DNA of 60,000 nt from Cryptomeria japonica (GCF_030272615.1 NC_081413.1:564760510-564820509); one strand, 5' to 3'; shown: positions 45,617 to 58,446, counted from the stretch's first letter. Notes: generated by a model not told the origin, from the letters alone. Numbers and translations are program-made.

Positions 45617-47757
45617 TATAGTCTTATAACATCCTTTAACCCATTATACAAATATCATTCTAAAATTACATAACATATACTATTATTGCACTAACCAAGG
45701 AGGATAAAATGCCATTAAGGAACTTAATTCACCTATTGCCATTATAATAAAATTTCGCAAAAGGATCATCTTCTCAACATAGGGGTGAGCCTTATCACTC
45801 AATGAGTAATTATCTTGGTTCACAACCTAATTCCACGATGAAATGGTTTGCGTAACTCAACTTAACAAGCACCTTTTAATTATTATAGACTTATACCATG
45901 GTAACAGTTGTATCATTGCACTCTTTTGACTTAACTTATGACCATCAGACATTTATGAGTGTTTTCTTGACCCAATATCACCAGAAATATTAGTTTTAGT
46001 TCTCTAAATATATTTAACATTCATACATGCCACTTATGACTAATCATGATATTAATAGGCAACAATACAACATTAGATGCCACACAACATGATTATATAT
46101 GGTTTGTCTCTTAACTTAATCTCATTGAGTTAGATGATAGTTTCCTTCTATTTAATCATGCAACAATTTGGTATAACTATAATACCCTTTGTTTAGTTCT
46201 CTTGGTAGTTCAAACATTAGGATTCTTATGCTTAGAAGGTCTGTGATTATCAAGTAGTCATACAAAGCCTTTACCATGACATCGATGGATTGCCAAAAAT
46301 ATCAAGTTGCAACATTTAAAAGATGTTTAGAGGAGTATGGTTACAATGCCACTAACAACTAAAATCTTATAGTAAGGTTTCAAGTTGTCCAATATGAGTT
46401 ATCAAGTATAGTGTTAACCTACACTTTTTGTCATATTGATATCATACCATAGTCACAACATTTGCAAAATCTATGCTATATCAAATCCATGAATAGCAAG
46501 TGTCTCTTTACCCATACTCTATTTAGCATAATAAGAAATTCCTTAATTGTTGATGCCTATGCCAATATTTTAAATTATACTTGCAAGATATGAAAGCTCA
46601 AACACAATGATTTGTATAGTGGATAATATGATTACTTCCATGACAATAGTGTGACCCATAAATTCATTTACTTAAAAAGTTTTATTAGATGTAGATAGCC
46701 AAATATAAACAAAGCCTAGATGAAATAGATGTTGATTGTTTATATATGAGTGCTAATTCAGTAAGGTTGGAGGTAGATATATATATATATAAAGTTTGGA
46801 TGACACCTACCTAGTAAAATTTATAAACTAAGATCACCATTGTAACCAAGTAATGACTATACATTTTCTCTTAATGGAGGTTTCTTGAGTTACATATTTA
46901 AATTCGGTCTTATAATTAAAAAAAATTTATAAATGAATCAGATTTTAAGAGACCTAATTCTGTCCAAATATTGATTCACAAAATAACCAATTTATATATA
47001 GAGAATTAAATGGCAATTGCCAACCATGCTATGTTAGTGTTTGGACATCTTAATATTTAATTAAGAAACCATTATTTCACTCTCTAAAAAGGCTTCGAAT
47101 GTACCATAACTCTGTGTAACATTCAGGTTAGTGCTATGCATTACATATCTAATTTGTGTAGGTTACTATTGGAAGGTTAAGTAAAGGTAAATAAATTATA
47201 CCCATTAAAAGATAAAGAGGAACATTGATAATCTTCAAGCCATGAAAACCTTAAACCATACACACTAAGCAACATATTAAGCCTAGAGAATGTTAGTCAA
47301 TTCTGAATGTTTAACATTTATTAAGCTAGAAGTGTATTCTTAATGTTACCACACACCTTAAACAACATATTAAGCCTAGAAAATGACAGTCAATTCTGAA
47401 TGTTTAATACTTTTAAACCTAAAAACGTAAGCTTAATAGGTGTGATTTAAACAGTTAATGAAATTAACTTCACCATAAAAGAACCCTTTCTCTTGCTCAC
47501 TTTTAATATCTCATTCATGGGTCTTGGATTTCTCCTCTTTCTGGCATTCTTGTAATGTTTTCTCCATAAATCCCCCTCCCTGGGTCACAAAAATCTCTCT
47601 CCACACCACTTGTCTGCTCTCTTCTCTTTCAAACATGATTTTGTGCCTTCAGACTACCCTGAAATCGCCTCAACCAAATCACCTTGTCTACAAGCCCTCC
47701 TTTCTCGCACGCACTCTCCCTCTACTATTTTTTTTCCTCTTCTTAATATATCCTATC
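45615..47757. other. AT-rich intergenic DNA with one short tandem duplication
   Basis: No gene is seen. Two copies of a ~55-bp segment (CAACATATTAAGCCTAGA... to TCAATTCTGAATGTTTAA) lie about 92 bp apart at 47,258-47,315 and 47,351-47,408. The open stretch at 47,524-47,760 has no recognisable motif. Confidence 0.55.
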
Positions 47758-47759
47758 TA

Positions 47760-48219
47760 GGGGAAAGGACCCAGTAGTCGTGCACCCTAACTTCACGCTT
47801 CTCAAAATCTTACTTGGAAATTTCGAATCACTCCGATTTTTTTACAGCAGCTTACTTGGCAAGTCCCCTGCTTATAACTAAGGTTTCAGGGCCACATCAT
47901 CAAATATGATGCCACATCAGCATGCTTTTTGCCAAGGTGTCCAAAACAGCCCCAAAAAAAAGTGAGACCAATAGGCGTGCATTAGAGACCCCAATAGTTG
48001 TGCAGCCGATGTGGCATCACTTGATTGGTTACTTTTTACAATATTAGTACATTTCTTAACAACTATTGGTACATTTCAAACAACTGTTGGTACATTTCCT
48101 AACAAAAATTGATATTTTTTGTTTCAAACAATAGGTTTTATTTGTTCAATTTTTGGAACAAAAGGTATCAACAACCCTCACAACAATTGGAACATGCTCA
48201 ACTACTGGGTCCTTTCCCC
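47760..48219. mobile_element. 460-bp MITE with 19-bp perfect terminal inverted repeats
   Basis: The left end GGGGAAAGGACCCAGTAGT is the exact reverse complement of the right end (48,201-48,219). Both sides are flanked by TA (47,758-47,759 and 48,220-48,221), which fits a TA target duplication as in Tc1/mariner-type elements. There is no coding capacity. Internally TAGTCGTGCA-like words recur (47,774, about 47,972, about 47,996). A degraded relative lies at 48,646-48,945. Confidence 0.82.
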
Positions 48220-48221
48220 TA

Positions 48222-48645
48222 GTTGCCTCCTGGTCGCATCCATTTTCCCTCTTTATGTTCCTTAACTCACCAATTTCCTAAGCTCCCATTTCAACACACA
48301 TAGGATGCCGATAAGATTGTGGAGTCTTCCTCTTTCTCCTATCAACCTGCAACTTCCCCCCTCCTCTTCCTTCCAACACAGTAAGAAATAATGGTGAATC
48401 GACTATGGAAGGGTCGTGGGATATGTCATCAATTCTCGACACCTTTGTTTTCTTCCGTTTTCTGACCAATACATCTTCTACGGACATGGACACCATGCTG
48501 CTTTAATTGTCCAGGTTGCTCTCTTAACTTGAACCCCTCTCTGCATAAATGAAGATTGTCCCTTGTAGGTCAAATCATGTCCTTTTTCTTTCTTTCGTGT
48601 TTTCAATCATACTTTTGATACATCTAATATGTGTTTTCTTGTAGG
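48222..48645. other. Spacer between the two MITE copies
   Basis: No gene is recognised. A 72-codon minus-strand stretch (48,496-48,278) containing RKRKK has no further support. Confidence 0.45.
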
Positions 48646-48945
48646 AGTGAAGATTCAGCAGTTGTGTATCTAACTTCACGCTTCTCAAAATCTTACATGG
48701 AAATTTCAAATCACTCTCAATTTTTTACATAAGCTTACTTGGCAAGTCCCCTGCTCATAACTTAGGTTTCATGGCCACATCAGCATGCTTTTTGCTAAGG
48801 TGTCCAAAACAATCCAAAAAAACGTAGTGACCAATAGTCGTGCAAAAGGGCCCCCAATACTTGTGGAGCTGATGTGGCATCACATGATCGGTTGCTTTTT
48901 ACAATTAAAGGTACATTTCATTCAATTATGGGTAGTCATCATTAG
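48646..48945. mobile_element. Degraded second copy of the MITE
   Basis: It matches 47,760 to about 48,065 in the same orientation: CTAACTTCACGCTTCTCAAA, then CTTACTTGGCAAGTCCCCTG, then GATGTGGCATCAC. Its left terminus (GGAGTGAAGATTCAGCAGT) is a decayed form of the inverted repeat, and the right terminus is lost. Confidence 0.75.
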
Positions 48946-51117
48946 CAATAACAACTTTAAAGTCACAACTATTGGAACAATATTGTCAAAAATTAGAAAT
49001 TAAATCAACAAGTATGAGTATTAAATCAACAACTCATGGAACTTATTCTCCAAGACAAAGAGAACATAGAAAACTAGCCTCTTTGAAGAAAATAACAAAG
49101 GGAAATGTCATTGGAAGTTATAACTAAATTCTTTGCCATGTCTCCAAGTAAAAATCTAGGATTAGTGCAAATCTTTTTAGTTTTGAATCTCCTTAGGTAT
49201 TACTTATGGATAGAGTAATCCTCTCTTATAGATCTTTAAGAGTGTTTTTTTATATAAATTTTTTTTATTTTGGCAATTGTATTTAAGTAAAATTACAATA
49301 AGGATGATATGATCTTAAATATAATTATATTTTTCTTTCATGTCAAGACTATAAGTTTGCAAGTGTATTGCAATTTATTTGTTGCAGATTAATATATTGA
49401 ATCGATGTTTTGGAGTGTTTTTTTTTTCTTGAAAGAGTTTTTTTTACATATATTTGTGTTTCTTCTCTTCTATCTATTTCTTTTTTTTCATGTTCAAAAT
49501 TAATTTACATGTCATTATGTTGCTGAAATTTACGTAAATATATGAACTTAACTATTGACAGTTTAAATTGAAACACAAATTTACTTTGAGCTTTGACATA
49601 TTAAAGTGAGTTTGCATTAGAGATGGCTCAAGGAGAAAAAAAAATTGTGATCATAATGTTTTTCGACGAATCAAACCATTTATATAAATTTTCAATCTTA
49701 AGAGTTTAAATTTATGATTAAGTTTGAGAGATTTTTGTGAAGGAACTGCTTTGTTTAGATGGCATCTTTTGTACTTCATAAACTTCAATAAATAATATCT
49801 TTATTATAGCCATCTATAAAAGGATATTCTCAATGCAATTTATCCCCATGAAAGTTTGTCACTATTCTTCAAGTAGTGATTTGCTATATGGTGGTTAGCC
49901 CATGCAGAATTTTATCTAGCTTTAAACTCTCTATGGGAGGGGCGTATTTTTCAAATATTTAGTTGGCTTAGGCATATTATTTTATCTACAAATAAATATT
50001 AAATTTGAATATTGATGAGAACAATTATGGGATTTGTTGGGGGTTCAAATATTCCAGTGGAATAAAAACTTAAGTTGAATAAATGATGGTTAATGGAATC
50101 TTGATTAGTTGTGTAGGTAATTGGTAGAGTTATTGGTTATAATACAATTATAGAGAATGGATTTTTCATCAAATTCTTATAATGCGTCTTTTGGTCTACT
50201 TTTGGTCTGGCATCAAAGATTGTAGTTTGAACATGAATTTTTGTGTAACTTAGCGTTGGGTAAGTGCACCAAGATGGTGTGCAAAAAAAGGGGTATAAGT
50301 GGACACTTTTTTTTTTAAATCAGGTAAGTCAGAACCTGGAGGAGAAAGTTGAGAGTCATCCACTCATGATATGAAGATATTCAAAGAACAAAGATTGTAT
50401 TACTCTGAATCTAGTTTTCAAACTACTGATTTTTTTCAAAATTGCATAAGATTAAGGGGGTCAAATCCTTCGTGTACGAAAAATAGACCCTGATTTTTTT
50501 CTGAAAAACATCACACAGTGTTTGACGTGCGCATCAAAAAAATCAGAGTTAGATTTAGTATTTTGACAAATCCTTTGGTAGAAAGATAATTAAGAGTGAG
50601 CACTAGAAGTTCTGTATTTTTTAATAATTTTTTGTTGAGTTTTTTTTTTTAATGATTTTTACAGTCGAGCACATCTTGAAAACCAGGTACTTAATCGTGT
50701 GCGAAGTATAACTTGCACCAAAACAATCGAAAATGCAATTTTTTTAAAAATTGTAAAGAATCAAGTGCACTACAATAATAAATAAACTTTTTAAATTTTG
50801 GATAAGTAGATCAAAAGTTATTAAAAAAATGGTACACATATGTCTCTGAGAACTATGGAGACACTAGTAAAAGAAATTCAATAATAATATGTTATTGTTG
50901 TTCAAATTTTTTTTTAAATTATATGGTTAGAAAACTCAGAAGATGGGTGAAAATATGGTGGCAATTTTAGAAATACCCACTTGATGAAGTGTAAACCTGA
51001 TGATGACAAAGTCGAGAAACCAAGTTCATAAAACAAAACACATCAAAAAGGAGAGAAATGGAGGGAAATCAAACTTCCAAACCACAACTTTGTCATCCAA
51101 GCCTATTCACAAGCCTA
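48946..51117. other. AT-rich intergenic DNA
   Basis: No gene or element end is recognised. It may include the 5' flank of the DNA transposon whose remnant starts at 52,383, but no terminal inverted repeat could be paired. Confidence 0.5.
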
Positions 51118-51128
51118 AAAAGACAAGA

Positions 51129-51222
51129 GCGCATATGAGGTTTCTTTTGAATAAGAACTGCGTAAGAGGTTCCTTTTGAATAAGAACCGCATATGGGGTT
51201 TCTTTTTAATAAGCACCACGTA
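51129..51222. repeat. Three ~31-bp tandem units
   Basis: Units of the form GCATATGAGGTTTCTTTTGA followed by ATAAGAAC, starting near 51,129, 51,160 and 51,190. Confidence 0.8.
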
Positions 51223-51276
51223 TGCAGTTTTGCATGTGATACTTTTACATAAAGAAATGAATGTGTATGTTTAAAA

Positions 51277-51489
51277 TGTGTGTGTGTGTATACATATATG
51301 TATATGTATAATATGTAAGTATTGTATGTGTATATATATACACACACATATGTATATAATATGTGTATGATGTATGTATACCTATATGTATGTTTATAAT
51401 ATATACATGTATAATATATATGTATATGTGTATGTACATGTACATGTACATATATATATATATATATAAAATCTTTTGATATCTTATTG

Positions 51490-51520
<31 letters not shown>
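51277..51520. repeat. Compound TG/TA microsatellite followed by (TC)14
   Basis: 51,277-51,466 mixes TGTG, TATA and CACA runs. A clean TC run occupies about 51,493-51,520. Minus-strand open frames here (YIYIYIY-type) are composition artefacts. Confidence 0.9.
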
Positions 51521-51522
51521 CA

Positions 51523-51770
51523 CATAACACCTAATGACATCATGTAAGGTCCCTTAGCACGCATATGACCCCTTAAGACCATATGATGTCCTAAGGGGTC
51601 ATATGATGTTCTAACACATGTGTGGCCCCATTATGACCCTACATGACCCCCAATGATGCCATATGACCCCTTCAGACCATGTATGTTATCTTAAGGGGTC
51701 ATATGGTGTTGTAACACATGCATGGCTCAATTAGGACCCCACGTGACCCCTAACGACATCATGTGACATA
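51523..51770. repeat. Two ~118-bp tandem units, each containing a hairpin
   Basis: Each unit has AATGACATCATG- or AATGATGCCATATG-like ends and the inverted pair CATATGACCCCTTA ... TAAGGGGTCATATG. In unit 1 the 14-bp arms are 51,562-51,575 and 51,592-51,605. In unit 2 the 13-bp arms are 51,660-51,672 and 51,693-51,705. Confidence 0.85.
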
Positions 51771-51831
51771 TCATTCTCTCTCCCCATCTCTCTCCCTCCC
51801 TTTTTTATTCCTCTCTCCCTCCCTTCCTCCC

Positions 51832-52382
<551 letters not shown>

Positions 52383-55315
52383 ATGGGAAAGAACAAGCGA
52401 GGAACGGTGGAACAACGAGAGGCTCAAAATGAGAGACAAAGGCAACGTATGAAGAAATTACGTGGCATAAGAACAATGGGACAAGAAGGTACATCATCCT
52501 CAACATCTCAATTCGATTTACCAAACGAACATAATGCAATTGAAGAAGAGATCACAATGAATAATCAAATAAACGATGAAGATGCACCAACAACATTTGA
52601 TTTATTGTATGAATGTACCTAATGCACGCAATGATGAACATACACCGGCTCTATTTGATGCGATGAATGTACCTAATGCATGTAATGCATCGATGTTAAC
52701 ACCTTCTAGAATCATTTGTAGGAAACCAAAGTATCTAATTGACATCGATGAGAATATTTTGAAGCCAATACCCGATAAAATGAATGAAGGAATTTTTAGG
52801 AGAATGGTTAAAAGAATACGGAAAAACGATTTTGAAAACTTAAATCAAACTGCAAGATGCCAATTAATTGTTGAAATGATTAAAAATTTGAATTTTAGAG
52901 AGATAATGAAAATTCTAAGCCTAACATCATCTGAAAGTAATAGCGAAAGAACTATTGTGAGAAATCTATTTGATGCATATCAAGCTATTGGTTTAAAATC
53001 ACGTACTAAAGATTCTAACGTTACTTGATGTGTTATTACATCAACCATAATGAGCAAGAAAATAAAAAAAGATCGTTTGATAAGCAAAACAAGTAAGTCA
53101 TTAAACATAAGTAGAACAACATTACTTAAAGCATTAGATAGGCGAGAGAAAATAGAGGATCCTAACAATAATTATTTTTGGAGGTTCTCGGGTAGACTAC
53201 CATGCAAAGACAAGGTTGTTGTTGATGCACTAAGAACATTAATTGAAAATTTTTCAAACGATAACACAAGGGTTTCGCCTAACCAAATAGATGTTGTTAG
53301 AAGGCGAATTGGATCTAAAAATCGTGAGCCACATGCCAAACACTATTTGGATATTGACTCAAACAAAATTTTATGAAAGATTCTTTCAAAAGTTTCCTCA
53401 AGTAAGAATTAGTCAAAGATTTTTTGAAATGGCAAAACCTTTTTATGTTAAGATTAATCATGTACGCACCACGTGTTTTTGTAGGATGCATATTGAATTT
53501 TCCATGCACTATGATATTTATCATCATATATGAGGTACTTTGCACACTAATGATGTTTTGCAGGAATGCAATATACAACCACCTCCTAAGTCACCAAGAG
53601 AATTTATTTCAAGTGTCTTATGTAAAAGAGATGATGGTCGGATTTATTATAAGATGATGTGTTTGAAAGGTTCTTGTGCTACATGTGGTGGTTTACAACA
53701 TTTGCTAAGATGTCTACATTTGGATAGCACACATGAAATTGGTAAGAAACTAGTATCTTTTGGAAAGTACAAGACAGTGACATATGGGGTTAAAGATGGA
53801 AAATAATTGAAGAGATGTGAGTTAGTGAAAAATGAAATATGTGTAGCTGATTTTATGAGAACGTTTAAAGAGAAACTAGTTTATGAGTACATAATGCATA
53901 CACATAGAGCTCGGTGGTTAGATGAGAAATTCAAGTTATGCAAGAACACATTTCCTCTTGTTACCATTGTCTCTATGGTTGATTTTTCTGAAAATTATAC
54001 AATACAACCTCAAAATGAAGTGCAATCTATGTATTACCATTCTACACAAGTTACTATTTTTGTACACATAGCATTCATGCATGCAGATGATAGCACAGAG
54101 GAGGATAGAAATGTTGTAAGAGAGTGTCACTTCTACATAAGTGACAATCGCACACATTCGTCAAATTTTGTGCAAGGGTGTTGTAAAGTTTTCTATGATA
54201 ATTCAAGGGAAAGGAACATATGATACAAGCAACACATAATATGGTCAGATAATTGCACCTCGCAATTCAAAAATGCAAGGATGTTCTATTGGTTGAGTAG
54301 GATGCATGTGACAAGCAGTGTACAACATTTTTGGAATTTCACTAAGGCTGGACATGGAAAGGGAGAGCACGATGGTGTAGGAGCATGCGTAAAAGAGCCC
54401 TAGCTAGAGAAGAATTGAAGTACGAAGGTGTTGTTGAGTTGATAGATGCATCAATAATTGTGCGATGTTGTAACTTGACAATGGGACTAGGTAATGCAGT
54501 TACGTCAATGGTTCATAGATATATTTGGTTGATCATTGGATCTGACATTGAAAACTATCAAGATTGTTGTACAGTTGTAGGATCTAGTGACATGCACTCA
54601 TTTTGAAGTTCAAATGCAAGTTCACCGATAGTTTATACTAGACGGATTGTATGTTTTTTCTCTTCATGTATGTATTTTTTGTGGGAAGAATGTGAATCAC
54701 AAGAGTGGGTTGACAATGGTCTTGTAGACCATTTCTTCCCATCGATACCTATAAAATTCCTAGAGCACTGTAGTTGAACCAGATGGAAGCATCATTTGAT
54801 TTCGATCATGTATTCAACCTAGTGGAACTAGATGATTTTTTGGGTAAATTTTATTGCAAGAATTTTTTTTGGCTCATTTTGTTATATCAGACATTATTTT
54901 TGGTATTAATTATTATTCTATAATATGCAGGTCATGTGTATGCAGTTGTTGCAGAAGAGAACAATGAAGAAGGAACATATTACTTTTTGTGTTGTTGTAT
55001 TGAGCCTAAGAGAAAATTGACAACCACAATCATTGATGGAGAGGGTATTGAGTATCCAATAGGGTCTGTTGTCATGACACACACATGGCTTAAGAGATAC
55101 CTTATCAATAATTTTGATGTTTGGTTGTTCGAGGACTTTGAAACACACAGACATATTCTTCATTTCTCCAACCTTGTTGTTGCAACAAATATTCATTTGA
55201 TTAAGTATCGTGGTAGACCTCATAACAAGATTTTATGGAAAGTTCATGAATCTGACCACGAGGCAATACTTGACACAATACGGGTTAGAGTCGATCCAGA
55301 AGGCTCACTTGATTG
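52383..55315 (+). pseudogene. DDE-type transposase-like protein, family not assigned
   Basis: From ATG 52,383 (MGKNKRGTVEQREAQNERQR, basic) the readable product passes through three frames. A helical, DNA-binding-like region (NISRTTLLKALDRR near 53,110) comes first. A Cys-rich segment follows (RTTCFCRMH near 53,465 and LKGSCATCGG near 53,665). A putative catalytic core has VDFSENYT (53,978), WSDNCTSQFKN (54,242) and GHGKGEHDGVGA (54,352). The C-terminal exon (54,931-55,315) is joined by an 87-bp GT-AG intron (54,844-54,930), which restores the frame as DDFLG-HVYAVV. Stops at 53,026, 53,531 and 53,804 and frameshifts (one in an A-run near 54,375) kill it. From memory, uncharacterised animal and plant transposon proteins share the DFxENY...SDxxxxQ[FY]KN...HGKG pattern. 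The catalytic assignment is inference. Confidence 0.7.
54844..54930 (+). other. Intron of the transposase-like gene
   Basis: Begins GTAAATTTTATTG and ends TAATATGCAG, T-rich, 87 bp. Removing it joins the upstream frame (FNLVELDDFLG) to HVYAVVAEENNEEG with a split glycine codon. Confidence 0.7.
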
Positions 55316-55389
55316 ATTCTACGGTTTAGGGTAGAATGATTTTGAGAATTTTGTATATATCGTCAACGAATTGTTCTATATTCGTTTTT

Positions 55390-55529
55390 GTATATATAAA
55401 TGCCCATTAACTGATTTGTACATATTTAGGGGCATAATTTTGTATATTTAAATGGCCATGAGTTGATTTGTACATATTTAGATGCCAAATTTTGTATAAA
55501 AGCCCATGAGATGATTTGCAAAACATTTT
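55390..55529 (+). repeat. Three ~52-bp tandem units 3' of the transposase
   Basis: Units start GTATATATAAATGCCCATTA (55,390), GTATATTTAAATGGCCATGA (55,442) and GTATAAAAGCCCATGAGATG (55,494, shorter). Subterminal repeats of this sort are common at DNA transposon ends. Confidence 0.8.
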
Positions 55530-56041
55530 TTGAATATATGTGACTATTTTGTGAATATATGTGACTATGTTTTGAGTATCTTAAGGGTTTTGAGTTTCTG
55601 TGATGTGTTAAGCCGGGTTGGTTTTGACATTCAGATAAGCCACGTTTGGAAGTGGAAGTTTTGACTTTTCCTATGGTGGGTTTGTAGTCAGAGAGCTTGG
55701 GAATGCACATCAGCTGCTGATGCCATTTGCACGAATTTCTCCTATTGGGGATTTAGGGAGGAGAGAAAATATTAGGCATTTGGATTGTTTGAAGTAGGCC
55801 AGAAGAGAAAAAGGCCTCTTTTTGGCTTAGATGAGAGAAAACACCCTTTGGAGAAACAGAGTGAGAATGGAGGAGAGCTAGCAATTTGTTGCTTGCCTTC
55901 CTTCTCCCTCTTTCTCCATTTCACCCTCATATTAGAATAGTTTGTTAAGAATGGGCTTGTAGATGGCGCCATGATAGAAACAAGATTAGAAACAGCTAAC
56001 AACCATTTTGGGATGACCAGGAAGATAACCAAGATAGGTTA
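55530..56041. other. Intergenic DNA, possible transposon 3' end
   Basis: ATATGTGACTATTTTGTGA is repeated with its neighbour near 55,535-55,570. No gene or terminal inverted repeat is recognised. Confidence 0.45.
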
Positions 56042-57642
56042 TGGATTGCGAGAAACAATCCGTCAAAGTTTGATAATTTTTTGCACTCAAGGCACTTGAG
56101 AGATCGCATTGGTAGGGTATGGCTCTCGATGTTTCATCGCATTGGGAGGCACAATAGGAGCACGCCTAGTGTAAACCTTCCCACTTGGATGCACTTGTGA
56201 TGTTGGTTTGTGCCCACAACAAACAGAATCAAATCTAGCATATCTTGCAACTTTGCATTGCATGCCACTAACGATTGTTGCAGCAGGTGAAAAAATGATA
56301 CCATTTGAAAATGGCCCCAAGTCATCAAAAATAAAGATAGGTCATTTTAGACGAGCCTCACATGACCCTATAGGTTCAAACAGATCAATCATATGCATCC
56401 TGGATTGCAAGAAACTATTCGTCAAAGTTTGACATTTTTTCGGACTCAATGCACTTGAGAGATTACATCAGTAGGGTATGGCTCTTGATGTTCTGACACA
56501 TTGGGAGGCACAATAGGAGTTTTCCTATCGTAAAAATGCCCACCCGTATGCACTTGTGATGTTGGTTTGTGCCCATGACGAAAGAAATCAAATCTAGCCT
56601 ATCTTGCAACTTTGCATTGCATGTCACTGACAGTTTTTGTACCAGGTGAAAAAATGCTACCATTTGAAAATGGCTCTGAGTCGTCAAAAACTGAGATAGT
56701 TCATTATAGACAAACTGATTGATCATATGCATCTTGGATTGCAAGAAACTGTCCGTCAAAGTTTGACAATTTTTTGGACTCAAGGCACTTGAGAGATCGT
56801 GTCGGTAAGGTATGGCTCTTGACATTTTGACACATTGGGAGGCATAGCAGGAGCATGACAAGCTTAAAACTGCCCACCCAGATGCATTTGTGATGTTGGT
56901 TTGTTCCCATGACAAACAAAATCAAATCTAGCCTATCTTGCAACTTTGTATTGCATGCCACTGACAGTTTTTGCAGTAGGTGAAAAAACGCTACCATTTG
57001 AAAATGGCTCTGAGTCATCAGAAATCGAGATAGGTCATTGTAGATGAGCCTCACGTGACCCTATAGGTTCAAACGGATCGATCATATGCATCCTATATTG
57101 CGAGAAACTATCTGTCAAAGTTTGACAATTTTTTGGACTCAGGGCACTTGAGAGATTGCGTTGGTAGGCTATGGCTCTCGATGTTTCGACACATTGGGAG
57201 GCATAGCAGGAGCATGCCTAGCGTAAACATACCCACTTGAATACACTTGGGATGTTGTTTTGTGCCCACGACGAATGGAATAAAATCTAGCCTATCTTGC
57301 AACTTTGCATTGCATGTCATTGACGATTTTTACAAGAAGTGAAAAAATGCTACCATTTGAAAATGGATCCGAGTCGTCAGAAACCAAGGTAGGTCATTGT
57401 AGACGAGCCTCACATGACCCTATTGGTTCAAACATATTGATCATATGCATCCTGGATTGCAAGAAATTGTTTGTCAAAGTTTGATAATTTTTTGGACTCA
57501 GGGCACTTGAGAGATCGCACTGGTAGGATATGGCTCTCGATGTTCTGACACATTGGGAGGCACAACAGGAGCATTCCTATTGTAAAACTACCCACCCAGA
57601 TGCACTTGTGATGTTGGTTTGTGCCCACGATGAAACTTTGAC
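56042..57642. repeat. Satellite-like array, ~355-bp unit, about 4.5 copies
   Basis: Units begin GGATTGCGAGAAACAATCCG or variants at 56,042, 56,401, 56,737, 57,092 and 57,451 (spacings 359, 336, 355, 359). The last unit stops at about 57,642 after TGGTTTGTGCCCACGATGAA. Each unit contains TTGTGATGTTGGTTTGTG and GGTGAAAAAATGCTACCATT blocks. Minus-strand open stretches recur in the units (56,915-56,463; 57,054-56,704; 57,320-57,108; 57,742-57,428) with a shared KLQDRLDLI...GTNQHHKCI...LLLCLPMCQN pattern. Confidence 0.92.
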
Positions 57643-57690
57643 AACTTTGACAACTTTGACAAGAACTGAGCAACTTTGACAACAACTGAG
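57635..57690. repeat. Short CAACTTTGA tandem repeats
   Basis: CAACTTTGA/CAACTGAG units repeat six or so times at the array edge. Confidence 0.85.
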
Positions 57691-58383
57691 CAACTTTTAC
57701 ATCTTTTATCCAAATGACCCAAACTTTCACAAAGGACTTCAAATGATCATTAATGATCCCAAATCACTTTATTTAGATTAAAAAAATGGAAAACAAGACA
57801 AAAATTGAAATTTGACGAAAGGAATCAAAAGCATCCAGTGATCATTACCACGGATCAAATCTTACCATTACCATTGAATTTCATTTTGATTGAGACAAGG
57901 AGTTTTGGAGGGTTAATTCAATATGTTAGAAAGCTTATCAAATCATATTCCACAATTGCAATGATTTATATTATATATTTTTTGTTGTTTATATTCATAT
58001 TGTTGGTTACATAGGCAAAAATTCATTTAACTTTATAAAAGGGCGGCCACCAGATGCATCGAATAGTTTGAGCAAAAATTAACCGTATCAATTATAAATA
58101 ATCTTTTATATATATCAAAATGCACAATAATCAACACAATGAACAAATTCTGTATGTATCGAATATGCTATCAATATCAATGAAATGCACAATAATGAAC
58201 ACAATACACATTTATTGGATCAAATATCAACATTTATATATATCAAAAAAGGCATATATGCCAAGTCAATACAAGTTTTACAAAAATGTGGCACATTCCA
58301 TGTCCAAATTGATATATAATAAAAATGTAGAATATATCTACATGTATTGGTCATTCAATGATCACAACTAACACTAAATGATC
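57691..58383. other. AT-rich intergenic DNA
   Basis: No gene is seen. A duplicated ATGCACAATAAT...AACACAAT block occurs at about 58,120 and 58,183. Confidence 0.5.
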
Positions 58384-58446
58384 CTATACTTGTGGTGGAT
58401 CATCAAAATCAAGCCTCTTTGATGCAATACACGGCTCTGTAGATGG
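58384..58446 (-). CDS. Putative 3'-terminal exon (minus strand)
   Basis: Minus-strand reading gives PSTEPCIASKRLDFDDPPQV and a TAG stop at 58,386-58,384. It is preceded by a good acceptor (GTTGTGCAG ending at 58,447). It is in phase 0 with the exon at 58,547-58,675 across a 100-bp GT-AG intron. The product is not recognised. It could be the tail of a host gene or of a transposon protein. Support comes only from frame continuity, splice signals and ordinary-looking residue composition. Confidence 0.4.
   Translation of the reverse strand, partial: PSTEPCIASKRLDFDDPPQV

Noticed and set aside
51093-51530. Minus-strand open frame with alternating Tyr/Ile and Arg/Glu
   Set aside because: It is pure microsatellite translation (TA/TG and TC runs).
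56042-57642. CRISPR-like or bacterial repeat array
   Set aside because: Units are about 355 bp, similar throughout and without short repeats separated by unique spacers; the context is plant repeat DNA.
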